Positions 14,654 through 21,682 of a stretch of DNA of 64,000 nucleotides are shown piece by piece; position 1 is the stretch's first letter; the number at the start of each line of letters is the position of its first letter. Made by a program: the position numbers and the translations under genes. Under the pieces are notes generated by a model. It had not been told where the DNA came from and searched no databases. It saw only the letters and a list, made by a program, of their open reading frames with translations. The stretch is from Bradyrhizobium jicamae (GTDB lineage: Bacteria > Pseudomonadota > Alphaproteobacteria > Rhizobiales > Xanthobacteraceae): NCBI RefSeq assembly GCF_018130695.1, contig NZ_JAFCJX010000009.1, positions 124,001 to 188,000 of the forward strand. The letters run 5' to 3'.

Positions 14654-15261
14654 TGATCAAGCTGCCGCGAGCTGCCGAGCGCGAATATCTGGCGATCTAT
14701 GGCATCGTCGCGGTCTACGTCGCATCGCTGCCGCAAGGCGCATCGCTGGTCGGCTTTTCCCGCGATCTGCTGCACAGCCTGCTGACGCTGCGGCGCAGGT
14801 GGCCGGGCTTGCACATCGCATCAGCGTTCTGGGTGAAGAACCGAGGCGAAGCCCGCCTGATCGCCACCGAGGTCAATCGCAGCTTGATGCATGTCGCCGA
14901 GCAGAAGCTGCTGATGGCCGATGCGAAGGCCGCGCAGCGGCATGTCGAGAACGTCGCCGCGCATATGGGTATCCAGCTGACCGAGCACGCCACCGTGCTG
15001 ATGCGCGCCCGATCCGCGGTCGCCTTCATCGACGCCAAGATCGCCCAGGCGCAGGCCAACGGCGAACTCGCGTGGTTCAACTCGGCCTATCGCGCGTGGC
15101 GGCTGGAGGCGCAGCGCCAAGGGCGCGGAATGTCCTATGCCGAGGCCCGCGCCCGGCTGCGGCAAAATATTTTTCGTCAAATTCTGACCAACGATAGCCA
15201 GATTGATCCAGCGAGCATCTTCCCGCCGCTGCAGGGAATTGATTCTTCCGTTTCAGGGTGA
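14653..15261 (+). CDS. Hypothetical early phage protein (202 aa)
   Basis: The ATG at 14653 overlaps the preceding stop. The product is helical: LPRAAEREYLAIYGIVAVYV, HSLLTLRRRWPGLHIASAFW, EVNRSLMHVAEQKLLMADAK, then a basic C-terminal helix (MSYAEARARLRQNIFRQIL). No catalytic motif or known family is seen. It is the last gene before a terminator-like hairpin at 15332-15360, so it probably ends the early replication transcript. Confidence 0.6.
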   Translation: MIKLPRAAEREYLAIYGIVAVYVASLPQGASLVGFSRDLLHSLLTLRRRWPGLHIASAFWVKNRGEARLIATEVNRSLMHVAEQKLLMADAKAAQRHVENVAAHMGIQLTEHATVLMRARSAVAFIDAKIAQAQANGELAWFNSAYRAWRLEAQRQGRGMSYAEARARLRQNIFRQILTNDSQIDPASIFPPLQGIDSSVSG

Positions 15262-15331
15262 TCTCTTCACGCGCGCTGGCGCGGCTCGGAATCCGTGCTC
15301 GCACCTCCCGACCACCGACGCAACGGGCTTC

Positions 15332-15360
15332 AAACCGGCTTCCATCGAGGCCGGTTTTTC
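15332..15360 (+). terminator. Rho-independent terminator after early genes
   Basis: AAACCGGC (15332-15339) pairs with GCCGGTTT (15350-15357) around a 10-base loop, and the T-run continues as TTTTT. It lies 70 bases after the stop at 15261 and just before the ribosome binding site of the next membrane protein gene. Confidence 0.7.
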
Positions 15361-15382
15361 GTGCCCGATGGGGAGATTGCCC

Positions 15383-15628
15383 ATGTGCTTCACCCTTGCT
15401 TGGCTTGAGCAGCTGATCGTTTGGCTGATCGTCATCGGCGCTGTCGTCGCCATCATCAAGCTGCTGATCCCGTTCCTCGATAGCCTCACAGGCATGCCGA
15501 TCATCGGCCGCGCGCTCATGATCGTGCTGTGGGCCATCATCGCCATCGCTGTCGTCGTGGTGATCTTCGGCCTGCTATCCTGCCTGCTCGGAGGTACAGG
15601 CACGCTCGGCTTTCCTCACGTCCGATAG
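15383..15628 (+). CDS. Small hydrophobic membrane protein (holin-like size)
   Basis: The ATG at 15383 follows GGGAG. The 81-residue product has two strong transmembrane helices (LIVWLIVIGAVVAIIKLLIP and LMIVLWAIIAIAVVVVIFGL) with a short loop (DSLTGMPIIGRA) between them. Size and topology would suit a holin, but it is in the early/middle region and no endolysin gene is adjacent, so this is only a possibility. Similar small proteins are common and uncharacterised in alphaproteobacterial phages. Confidence 0.65.
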   Translation: MCFTLAWLEQLIVWLIVIGAVVAIIKLLIPFLDSLTGMPIIGRALMIVLWAIIAIAVVVVIFGLLSCLLGGTGTLGFPHVR

Positions 15629-15682
15629 CCAAGTCGAGGCCTTGCCGCCTTATCCGCCAGCGCCGCCATCGATCTGCAAGGG

Positions 15683-15919
15683 ATGCTGATCATGCTGCTC
15701 CTGGCCGTGATCCTGATCGGCCTTCACTCCATCGACGGAAGGCAGATCGACATCAACCCGAAGCAGATCACCACACTGCGCGAAGCTCGCGGCGATGAAG
15801 CGAGCGGCAAGTACCTGACCAAGGGCGTGCGCTGCATGGTGAGCCTTGCCGATGCGAAGTACGTCACCGTGATCGAAACATGCAGCGTGGTGCGCGAGAA
15901 GATCGAAGCCGCGCGGTGA
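15683..15919 (+). CDS. Small protein with N-terminal membrane anchor
   Basis: The 78-residue product has one N-terminal hydrophobic helix (MLIMLLLAVILIGLHSI), then a polar domain with two cysteines (KGVRCMVSLADAKYVTVIET followed by CSVV). It could be anchored with its C-terminal part in the periplasm. The gene follows the two-helix membrane protein by 54 bases and precedes a beta-rich protein. No family recognised. Confidence 0.6.
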   Translation: MLIMLLLAVILIGLHSIDGRQIDINPKQITTLREARGDEASGKYLTKGVRCMVSLADAKYVTVIETCSVVREKIEAAR

Positions 15920-15934
15920 ACAGGGAGAAGACCG

Positions 15935-16288
15935 ATGTCGCTACAGATCATCGACGGCCCGACCATCCCGGCAGGCGAGTCGCTGTCCGAAGGAGTCGAC
16001 TGCAGCGCTGGGCAGATCGTCCGCATCACCGTCCCGCAGGAGTTCACGCAGGCCAACATGACCTTCGAGGTCTCGTCCGATGGCGCGCTCTACAACGCGA
16101 TGTTCGATCCGCGCGGCAACGAGATCACCATCACGGCCAAGCCGGACAGCGGCATCGCCCTTGCCGGGGAGCCATGGGTTCGAACGGTGGGGTGGCTAAA
16201 GCTTCGCAGCGGCAGCCGGGATCATCCCGTCAGCCAGCGCGAGGCTTGCAAGTTCGCCATTGCGCTGGAGATCCCTGACGCCCGGTAA
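15935..16288 (+). CDS. Beta-rich phage protein, possible virion or adhesion component
   Basis: The 117-residue product is rich in short strands and loops: SLQIIDGPTIPAGESLSEGV, QIVRITVPQEFTQANMTFEV, SSDGALYNAMFDPRGNEITI. The pattern resembles a small beta-sandwich of the sort seen in minor virion proteins. GGGAGAAG precedes the ATG. It is the last gene before the 16.3-16.8 kb non-coding stretch. The functional guess is weak. Confidence 0.6.
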   Translation: MSLQIIDGPTIPAGESLSEGVDCSAGQIVRITVPQEFTQANMTFEVSSDGALYNAMFDPRGNEITITAKPDSGIALAGEPWVRTVGWLKLRSGSRDHPVSQREACKFAIALEIPDAR

Positions 16289-16780
16289 GGCCCTGATCTC
16301 ATGACGCTTTTGGGGTGGAAGTTCGTTCTATTGGCAGTGAACGGGGCGCAAAAGGCTTGCAGATCGGGCCGTTCCGGCCCGGTCAGCACCTTCGGCAGGT
16401 CCGAATTTGACCATGCCTCTGCATGGTGACGCCTGCCGTGCCGCCTAACTGCTTGATCTCATGGTGGAATAATATGCCACGGGGCCGGGGGGCTCCTTGC
16501 GAACTATTGGCGGGACCCGCTGCAGCGCTGGCGGCGCTTCAAAATTAGCGCCTGCAAAATGGAAAAACCGAGAAAGACGAAAGTTCTAAAACGCAGAAAG
16601 CGTTGGGATTACAGCATCTTGTGCTCGAAAGCCCCGTTTCGGCCGGAACAGTTGGCCGAGGCCTGTCCCGGCTAACTTTCGGGCCGGATTGGCCCTTTTT
16701 TCCGCAACTAGATACCGCGTGGGAGTTTCGTCTACACGCCGAAAACCCAGCAATTTCAGGCTCTTGCGCCAAGGAACCGG
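16289..16780. other. Long leader or intergenic region before the packaging genes
   Basis: About 490 bases with no convincing gene on either strand. It contains a GATCTCATG word twice (near 16306 and 16455), a strong hairpin CGGGCC/GGCCCG (16365-16370 with 16376-16381) without a T-run, and an AT-rich purine stretch around 16545-16600. Downstream is CCGTTTTTCCCGAGGAAAACGG near 16803, which is self-complementary. A late promoter with its activator site is expected here. The A-rich half differs in composition from phage genes and could be a dispersed host-type sequence. Confidence 0.5.
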
Positions 16781-17470
16781 ATGCATCAGATCGCGGAAAG
16801 AGCCGTTTTTCCCGAGGAAAACGGTCAATTCGGACGCGCCGAAACGCCCAGGCTATGGCCCGCCGACCAGATCGAGCGGCGGCCGATCAGCGCCCTGACC
16901 CCGAGCGCGCGGAATGCCCGCCAGCATAGCGAGGCGCAGATCAGCCAGATCATGGCGTCGATCCGAGAGTGGGGCTGGACCATGCCGGTCCTGATCGATG
17001 AAGTCGGGTCGATCATAGCTGGCCACGGGAGAGTCCTGGCTGCGGAGCATTTGGGCATCGATCAGGTGCCGGTCATGGTCGCTCGCGGCTGGACCGAAGC
17101 GCAGAAGCGCGCCTATCTGATCGCCGACAACAAGCTGACCGAGAACGGCGGCTGGGATGACAAGCTGCTGCGGATCGAGCTGGGCGATCTGGCCGACATG
17201 GGGCTGGTAGCGCTGACCGGCTTCAACGAAGTCGAGCTGCGCGAGCTGGGCGTGGGCGTATCGGCCTTGGGCGAAATGCCGCCGCTGGCCGATGGCGAGA
17301 AGTCGCGCTTTCAGCAGATGACCTTCATCCTGCTGACCGAGCAGGCCGAGACGATCAATTCTGCGCTGCAGCTGGCGGCGCGACGGCATCCGACCACCGA
17401 TGCCGACGAGAACAAGAACCAGAACGGCAACGCGCTGGCGGAAATCTGCCGCGCGTACCTGGCCGCATGA
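16781..17470 (+). CDS. ParB-like nuclease domain protein
   Basis: The ParB N-terminal fold is clear: ISALTPSARNARQHSEAQIS, IREWGWTMPVLIDEVGSIIA, then GHGRVLAAEHLGIDQVPVMV (GHGR box) and AQKRAYLIADNKLTENGGWD. Phage ParB-like proteins often precede methylase or terminase genes and may bind or nick DNA, or sense nucleotides. The ATG at 16781 has AAGGAACC upstream, but the first ~35 residues are atypical and may come from the leader sequence. The last part is Asn/Thr-rich. It is coupled to a 36-residue membrane peptide and then the Mom gene. Confidence 0.8.
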   Translation: MHQIAERAVFPEENGQFGRAETPRLWPADQIERRPISALTPSARNARQHSEAQISQIMASIREWGWTMPVLIDEVGSIIAGHGRVLAAEHLGIDQVPVMVARGWTEAQKRAYLIADNKLTENGGWDDKLLRIELGDLADMGLVALTGFNEVELRELGVGVSALGEMPPLADGEKSRFQQMTFILLTEQAETINSALQLAARRHPTTDADENKNQNGNALAEICRAYLAA

Positions 17471-17577
17471 TCGCCCCTGCGCTGCTGCTGCTCTGCATCG
17501 CCGCGCTGATCGACCGCGCGTATACGCTGGCCGTCCTGCTCTTCCTGATGGCGGCCTTCAAGGCAGTGACATCATGA
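17467..17577 (+). CDS. 36-residue membrane peptide
   Basis: ATG at 17467 overlaps the ParB-like stop (ATGA), and its own TGA at 17575-17577 overlaps the Mom start (ATGA). The peptide is almost wholly hydrophobic: MIAPALLLLCIAALIDRAYT followed by LAVLLFLMAAFKAVTS. Double coupling argues that it is translated. It may be a membrane-active peptide or simply a coupling leader for the Mom gene. Confidence 0.5.
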   Translation: MIAPALLLLCIAALIDRAYTLAVLLFLMAAFKAVTS

Positions 17578-18401
17578 CCAGCGCGAAGGATATCGTGGTG
17601 CAGCCCGTCGCCAAGCGCGACGCCGACGCGCTGATCCGCCGCGTGCACTACAGCGGCAAGGTCGTCACCAATTCGCAGCTGTCGCTCGGCGTCTTCCTGA
17701 ACGGCAGGATGGAAGGCGCGATGCAGTTCGGCCCATCGCTGGACAAATCGCACATGCTGAACCTCGTCCGCGATACCCGATGGAACGGCTTTCTGGAATT
17801 GAACCGGATGGCCTTCACCGACACGCTGCCGCGCAACTCGGAAAGCCGCGCGCTGGGCGTCGCGATGCGGATGATCAGGAAGCATTATCCGCACATCGAA
17901 TGGATCGTCAGCTTCGCGGATGCCTGCCAATGCGGCGACGGCACGATCTATCGGGCCTCGGGCTTCATCCTGACGCTGATCAAGCAGAACAAGGACGTGA
18001 TGCGCTTCGCCGATGGCAGCGTCGGCCACAAGATGTCGCAAGTCACGGGCGGCAACCGGCTGCAGCACTTCGCCGCGACGGGCGGCAAATGGAGCGGCAT
18101 CGGCACGCCGCTGGAAGGTTACACGCTGCGCTACGTCTATTTTTTGAATCCGGCAGCGCGGCAGCGGTTGAACGCCGAGGAGCTGCCGTTCAGCGCAATC
18201 GAAGCCCGGGGCGCAAACATGTATCGCGGCGTGCGTGGGAAGCAGGCGATGGCTGGCACCAACCAGCACAGCGACGGAGCAGCACCGATCCCCACGCTCC
18301 AGCGACAGGAACCAAGAGGACCGCATGAAACCCGGCAAGCGACCACTGCCGACGCATCTGAAGCTGCTGCGCGGAAACCCCGGCCAGCGCAGGCTTCCTG
18401 A
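17574..18401 (+). CDS. mom: Mom-like DNA adenine modification protein
   Basis: Phage Mu Mom converts adenine in phage DNA to a carbamoylmethyl form that resists many restriction enzymes; it has a GNAT-like fold. The order of motifs here fits that family: VHYSGKVVTNSQLSLGVFLN, EGAMQFGPSLDKSHMLNLVR, FLELNRMAFTDTLPRNSESR, ALGVAMRMIRKHYPHIEWIV, SFADACQCGDGTIYRASGF. The ~60-residue polar C-terminal tail is extra, and its last 77 bases overlap the small terminase gene. The start is coupled to the 36-residue peptide. It probably protects packaged DNA. Confidence 0.82.
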   Translation: MTSAKDIVVQPVAKRDADALIRRVHYSGKVVTNSQLSLGVFLNGRMEGAMQFGPSLDKSHMLNLVRDTRWNGFLELNRMAFTDTLPRNSESRALGVAMRMIRKHYPHIEWIVSFADACQCGDGTIYRASGFILTLIKQNKDVMRFADGSVGHKMSQVTGGNRLQHFAATGGKWSGIGTPLEGYTLRYVYFLNPAARQRLNAEELPFSAIEARGANMYRGVRGKQAMAGTNQHSDGAAPIPTLQRQEPRGPHETRQATTADASEAAARKPRPAQAS

Positions 18402-18816
18402 TGAACCGCAGCCCGAGCAGCTGCCTGATGTCCCCGATCCGCCGCCCTTCATCACGGGCTATGCTGCCGACGAATGGTGGATCACCGGCACCGAGCTGCA
18501 TCGGCTGGGCCTCTTGACCCGCGTCGATGTCCCCGCGCTGGCGGCCTATTGCTACAGCTTCGGCCAGTGGCGCATGGCGGCCGAGGCGCTGGCGAAGATG
18601 CAGGCGAACGATCCGATCATGAACGCCATGATCATCAAGTCGAAGTTCGGCGACGCCGCGATGAACCCGCTGGTCAGCATCGTGCGCAAGCACGCGGGCG
18701 ACATGGTGCGCTTCGCGGCAGAGTTCGGCCTGACGCCGGCGGCCCGCAGCAGGATCACGGCGGGCATCCACGGCGACAACTCGCAGAGCAAGTTTGCCGG
18801 ACTCATCGCAGGCTAG
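18325..18816 (+). CDS. terS: Terminase small subunit (P27 family)
   Basis: The ATG at 18325 has AAGAGGACCGC upstream and lies inside the end of the Mom gene. The 163-residue protein has P27-type features: KPGKRPLPTHLKLLRGNPGQ, LPDVPDPPPFITGYAADEWW, LGLLTRVDVPALAAYCYSFG, then MNPLVSIVRKHAGDMVRFAA and EFGLTPAARSRI. It recognises the phage packaging site and hands DNA to the large subunit, whose gene follows with a 23-base overlap. Confidence 0.88.
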   Translation: MKPGKRPLPTHLKLLRGNPGQRRLPDEPQPEQLPDVPDPPPFITGYAADEWWITGTELHRLGLLTRVDVPALAAYCYSFGQWRMAAEALAKMQANDPIMNAMIIKSKFGDAAMNPLVSIVRKHAGDMVRFAAEFGLTPAARSRITAGIHGDNSQSKFAGLIAG

Positions 18817-20380
18817 ACGCACTTCCGAAGGCAGGCGTCGGGCTTCAGCCGTTATCCGGTTTATCGAGAAACTGACCGTGCCCAGCGGTCACGGCATGGG
18901 CAAGCCGTTCAAGCTGGAGCCGTTTCAGAAGCTCTTCATCCGCGCGATCTATGAGCCCTATCTCGGCCAGCGTCGCGCGGTGCGCCGCGCGATCCTTTCG
19001 ATGGCGCGCAAAAACGGCAAGACCGCGCTGATCGCCGCCATCGTGCTGGCGCATCTGGTCGGACCCGAGGCCATCATCCACGGCGAGATTTATTCGGCGG
19101 CGAATGATCGCGATCAGGCCGCCATCGTCTACAAATTCGCTCGCCAGATGGTCGAGCTCGACGCCGAGCTGCTGGAGCTGATCGAGCTGGTGCCATCGAC
19201 CAAGACGATGGTCGCCCGCCGCACGGGCTCGGTCTATCGCGCGATCAGCGCCGAAGCTGGCACCAAGCACGGCTACCTGCCCAGCCTGGTGATCTATGAC
19301 GAGCTGGCGCAGGCGAAGAACCGCGACCTGTACGACGTGCTCGATACATCCTTCGGCGCCCGGGAGGAGCCGCTTTTCATCGTGATCTCGACGCAGTCGA
19401 ACGATCCCGAGCACATCATGTCGAAACTGATCGATGATGGAATCTCCGGCATCGACCCCGCAATCGTCTGCCACCTGTATGCGGCCGATGAAGATTGCGA
19501 GCTGGCCGACGAGAAGCAATGGAAGAAAGCCAACCCGGCGCTCGGCAAATTCCGCGATTACGAGGACCTTGCCACCGCGATCCGCAAGGCGATCCGAATG
19601 CCCGCCGAGGAGCCGAAGGTCCGCAACCTGTTTCTGAACCAGCGGGTCTCGCCCATCGCTTCGCTGATCAGCCGCGCCGAATGGATGGCTTGCGCTGGCG
19701 ACGCGGCGCTGCAGGACGGCGAGGAAGTCTATCTGGCGCTCGATCTGTCCTCGACCGTCGATCTGACCGCGCTGCTGATCGGCTCGGCCGCCGATCCCTG
19801 CCGCATCCAGCCGTTCTTCTGGAAGCCGCGCGAAAGCCTGACCGAGCATTCAGCCCGCGACTTCGGTTCGGGATCGCATCGATATCGCGAATATGCCGAC
19901 GCAGGCTTTCTGAAGGTCAGTCCAGGCAAATCGATCAACCCGGAAGTGATCGCGCTCTTCATCGCCGAAATGACGCAGCGCTATCGCGTCAAGGGCATGG
20001 CGTATGACCGCTGGCGCATCAACGATCTGCTGCGCGAGTTCGACCGCATCGGCCTGCAGGCCTTCGAGGACGGCGAGAAAGGCGGCGATGGCTTGCGGCT
20101 GGTGCCGTGGGGCCAAGGCTTCAAGGACATGGGGCCTTCCATCGACGCGCTGGAGCTGGCCGTGATCGAGCGCCAGCTGATCCATCCCAACAATCCGCTG
20201 ATGAACTGGAACATGGCAAACGCTGTGGCGACGATGGACCCGGCTGGCAACAGGAAGCTGGACAAGGACAAGGCGCGATTCCGCATCGACGGCGCGGTCG
20301 CGCTGGCCATGCTGCTGGGCCTGCGCTCGCGGGATCGGGCGCCAAGCAAACCAATCGATATCGAGGCGCTGATCGGATGA
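18794..20380 (+). CDS. terL: Terminase large subunit
   Basis: The packaging motor and nuclease. The 528-residue protein starts at TTG (18794), needed to include SEGRRRASAVIRFIEKLTVP, which belongs to the family N-terminus. The ATPase half has RAILSMARKNGKTALIAAIV (Walker A region) and LPSLVIYDELAQAKNRDLYD (Walker B). The nuclease half has acidic sites at VYLALDLSSTVDLTALLIG and KGMAYDRWRINDLLREFDRI. Length and the paired P27 small subunit support the assignment. The stop overlaps a 28-codon membrane peptide gene. Confidence 0.93.
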   Translation: MPDSSQARRTSEGRRRASAVIRFIEKLTVPSGHGMGKPFKLEPFQKLFIRAIYEPYLGQRRAVRRAILSMARKNGKTALIAAIVLAHLVGPEAIIHGEIYSAANDRDQAAIVYKFARQMVELDAELLELIELVPSTKTMVARRTGSVYRAISAEAGTKHGYLPSLVIYDELAQAKNRDLYDVLDTSFGAREEPLFIVISTQSNDPEHIMSKLIDDGISGIDPAIVCHLYAADEDCELADEKQWKKANPALGKFRDYEDLATAIRKAIRMPAEEPKVRNLFLNQRVSPIASLISRAEWMACAGDAALQDGEEVYLALDLSSTVDLTALLIGSAADPCRIQPFFWKPRESLTEHSARDFGSGSHRYREYADAGFLKVSPGKSINPEVIALFIAEMTQRYRVKGMAYDRWRINDLLREFDRIGLQAFEDGEKGGDGLRLVPWGQGFKDMGPSIDALELAVIERQLIHPNNPLMNWNMANAVATMDPAGNRKLDKDKARFRIDGAVALAMLLGLRSRDRAPSKPIDIEALIG

Positions 20381-20463
20381 GGCTGATGGGCACGGAAGTT
20401 CCTTGGTGGTTCTTCGCCTTCTGCGCGCTCGTGGTCGTCATTGGCCTGATTGCGGTGAGCTAG
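20377..20463 (+). CDS. 28-residue single-helix membrane peptide
   Basis: ATG at 20377 overlaps the terminase stop (ATGA); TAG at 20461-20463. The peptide is one transmembrane helix (VPWWFFAFCALVVVIGLIAV) with a short polar start. Translational coupling is the main support. Its 3' end overlaps the end of an opposing small gene. Role unknown. Confidence 0.4.
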   Translation: MRLMGTEVPWWFFAFCALVVVIGLIAVS

Positions 20464-20620
20464 GCATTGGCAATCCGTACTGCTCTGCGCGCTTTTGCGC
20501 CAACTGCCGATAGGCGGCGGCTTGCTTCAGCAGTTGCGACCGGAAAACCTCGTCCTGCTCTGTCGCGGCAAGCGTTTCGAGCGCGACGGCGCGCTCCAAG
20601 TATTCGACCAGCATTTTCAT
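20438..20620 (-). CDS. Small host-type protein on the opposite strand
   Basis: The 60-residue protein MKMLVEYLERAVALETLAAT continues through LLKQAAAYRQLAQKRAEQYG to a Pro/Ser-rich end. I recognise the style of small alphaproteobacterial chromosomal proteins with an AAAYRQLAxKRAxxxGLP pattern, of unknown function. It forms a leftward pair with the 58-residue gene at 20627 inside the rightward packaging operon, so it looks like a moron (an added gene with its own transcription). Confidence 0.65.
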   Translation of the reverse strand: MKMLVEYLERAVALETLAATEQDEVFRSQLLKQAAAYRQLAQKRAEQYGLPMPSSPQSGQ

Positions 20621-20626
20621 GGTCGG

Positions 20627-20803
20627 CTACGTCGTCTTTCGCTTGAGCATTTCTTTTTCGACTTCGTCCGCAAGAGCATTCAGGTGCAGGCATAGCCGAT
20701 TGAACATCTCACGCTTCGCCTTATCGGTCGCAAGATCGCGGATGAGCGCGCATTCGGCGGCCTCTGCTCGCAGCTTTTCGATGTGCGCCTCATAGTCTTG
20801 CAT
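20627..20803 (-). CDS. Small host-type helical protein on the opposite strand
   Basis: ATG at 20803 with GGGAGA upstream gives MQDYEAHIEKLRAEAAECAL, then IRDLATDKAKREMFNRLCLH and LNALADEVEKEML. This pattern is common among small alphaproteobacterial chromosomal proteins of unknown function. It is the first gene of a leftward two-gene unit embedded between the terminase and HNH genes. The 75 bases upstream of it would hold its promoter. Confidence 0.7.
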   Translation of the reverse strand: MQDYEAHIEKLRAEAAECALIRDLATDKAKREMFNRLCLHLNALADEVEKEMLKRKTT

Positions 20804-20911
20804 CGGCAATGTCTCCCGCGCTCCAGTGAGTTCCATAGCAGGAACACGGAGTCAACCTGTCAAAACGATCACCTGCACTTCATCAGCGGCCTAGCCGCCG
20901 CGGAGCAAGCT

Positions 20912-21226
20912 ATGCGTGAGGATTGGGCGCACTTCTACGGCACTGCCTTCTGGCAGCGCCGCCGGAGGCAGCAGCTGCTGGCGCATCCGCTCTGCAGGTT
21001 CTGCGCTGATGATGGGCTGGTGATGCCCGCGACCCACGTCGATCATGTCGAGCCCCATCGGGGCGACTGGAATTTGTTCTGCCTCGGCGAGCTGCAGAGC
21101 CTTTGCGCCCATTGCCACAACTCGCGAAAGCAGCAGATGGAGGCGCGCGGCTTCGACGTGATGGTCGATGACGACGGCTGGCCGACCGATCCGAAGCATC
21201 CGGCGAACAGGCATCGCGGGAGATGA
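20912..21226 (+). CDS. HNH endonuclease
   Basis: ATG at 20912 with GCGGAGC upstream. The 104-residue protein shows the zinc-stabilised HNH fold: LLAHPLCRFCADDGLVMPAT, HVDHVEPHRGDWNLFCLGEL (catalytic DHV), then LQSLCAHCHNSRKQ (second CxxC, N and H). HNH proteins next to terminase genes are often needed with the terminase for packaging cleavage. The longer upstream frame has no ribosome binding site. Confidence 0.87.
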   Translation: MREDWAHFYGTAFWQRRRRQQLLAHPLCRFCADDGLVMPATHVDHVEPHRGDWNLFCLGELQSLCAHCHNSRKQQMEARGFDVMVDDDGWPTDPKHPANRHRGR

Positions 21227-21230
21227 GGCA

Positions 21231-21629
21231 TTGCCGATTCTGCAATGGCGCTGCGCGCATGGTGAAGCTCCCGCTGTCACGCTTGCTTGCGCTCGCACGG
21301 TCGCGCTCGCGCCAGAAGACGACAGCGTCGACTCCAACCTCGTCCACATCACCGGCAGCGGCGCAATCGCATCGTTCGGCGAAGGCCCGCCGACCATAAA
21401 GCGGGTTTTGTTCGAAGCCGGGATCACGCTGGAGCATAGCGCGAGGCTGCAGCTGCTCTGCTGCATGAACCGCATCATCACCGTGCCTGCCATTGGCCTC
21501 TATGCCTGCGACGGCAACGGCCATTGGAACGAAGTGCATTTCACTGAGACCGGAGCGCGCGAGATATCGCGCCGCCTGGATCGCATCGAAGCGCGGCTCG
21601 AAGAGATCGAGCGGCATCTCGAACCCTGA
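21231..21629 (+). CDS. Hypothetical phage protein, start uncertain
   Basis: The frame is open from before 21231 to 21629. The convincing protein part is DSVDSNLVHITGSGAIASFG, GPPTIKRVLFEAGITLEHSA, ITVPAIGLYACDGNGHW and a helical end with RLDRIEARLEEIERHLEP. No good ATG opens it; TTG at 21231, 9 bases after GGGAG, is my choice. A different frame starting ATG at 21223 (MRHCRFCNGAA) is short and unlike protein later on. It lies between the HNH nuclease and capsid genes; function unknown. Confidence 0.5.
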   Translation: MPILQWRCAHGEAPAVTLACARTVALAPEDDSVDSNLVHITGSGAIASFGEGPPTIKRVLFEAGITLEHSARLQLLCCMNRIITVPAIGLYACDGNGHWNEVHFTETGAREISRRLDRIEARLEEIERHLEP

Positions 21630-21682
21630 ACGTCACCGGATCGCAAAGCCGACCAGCCCTGCACCCTGCGGGAGGAGTTGCC

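Noticed and set aside
13935..15197. 420-codon rightward ORF
   Set aside because: Runs across the repeat region and two well-supported genes in the wrong frame; product is Arg/Ser-rich and random.
15262..15331. Possible tRNA-like sequence with GGCTCGGAATCC
   Set aside because: No acceptor stem, anticodon arm or correct T-loop could be paired; only the downstream terminator is convincing.
16365..16381. GGGCC hairpin as a terminator
   Set aside because: The stem is strong but no T-run follows, and it lies in a leader of unknown function.
18845..19849. 334-codon leftward ORF
   Set aside because: Antisense to the large terminase, which has intact motifs.
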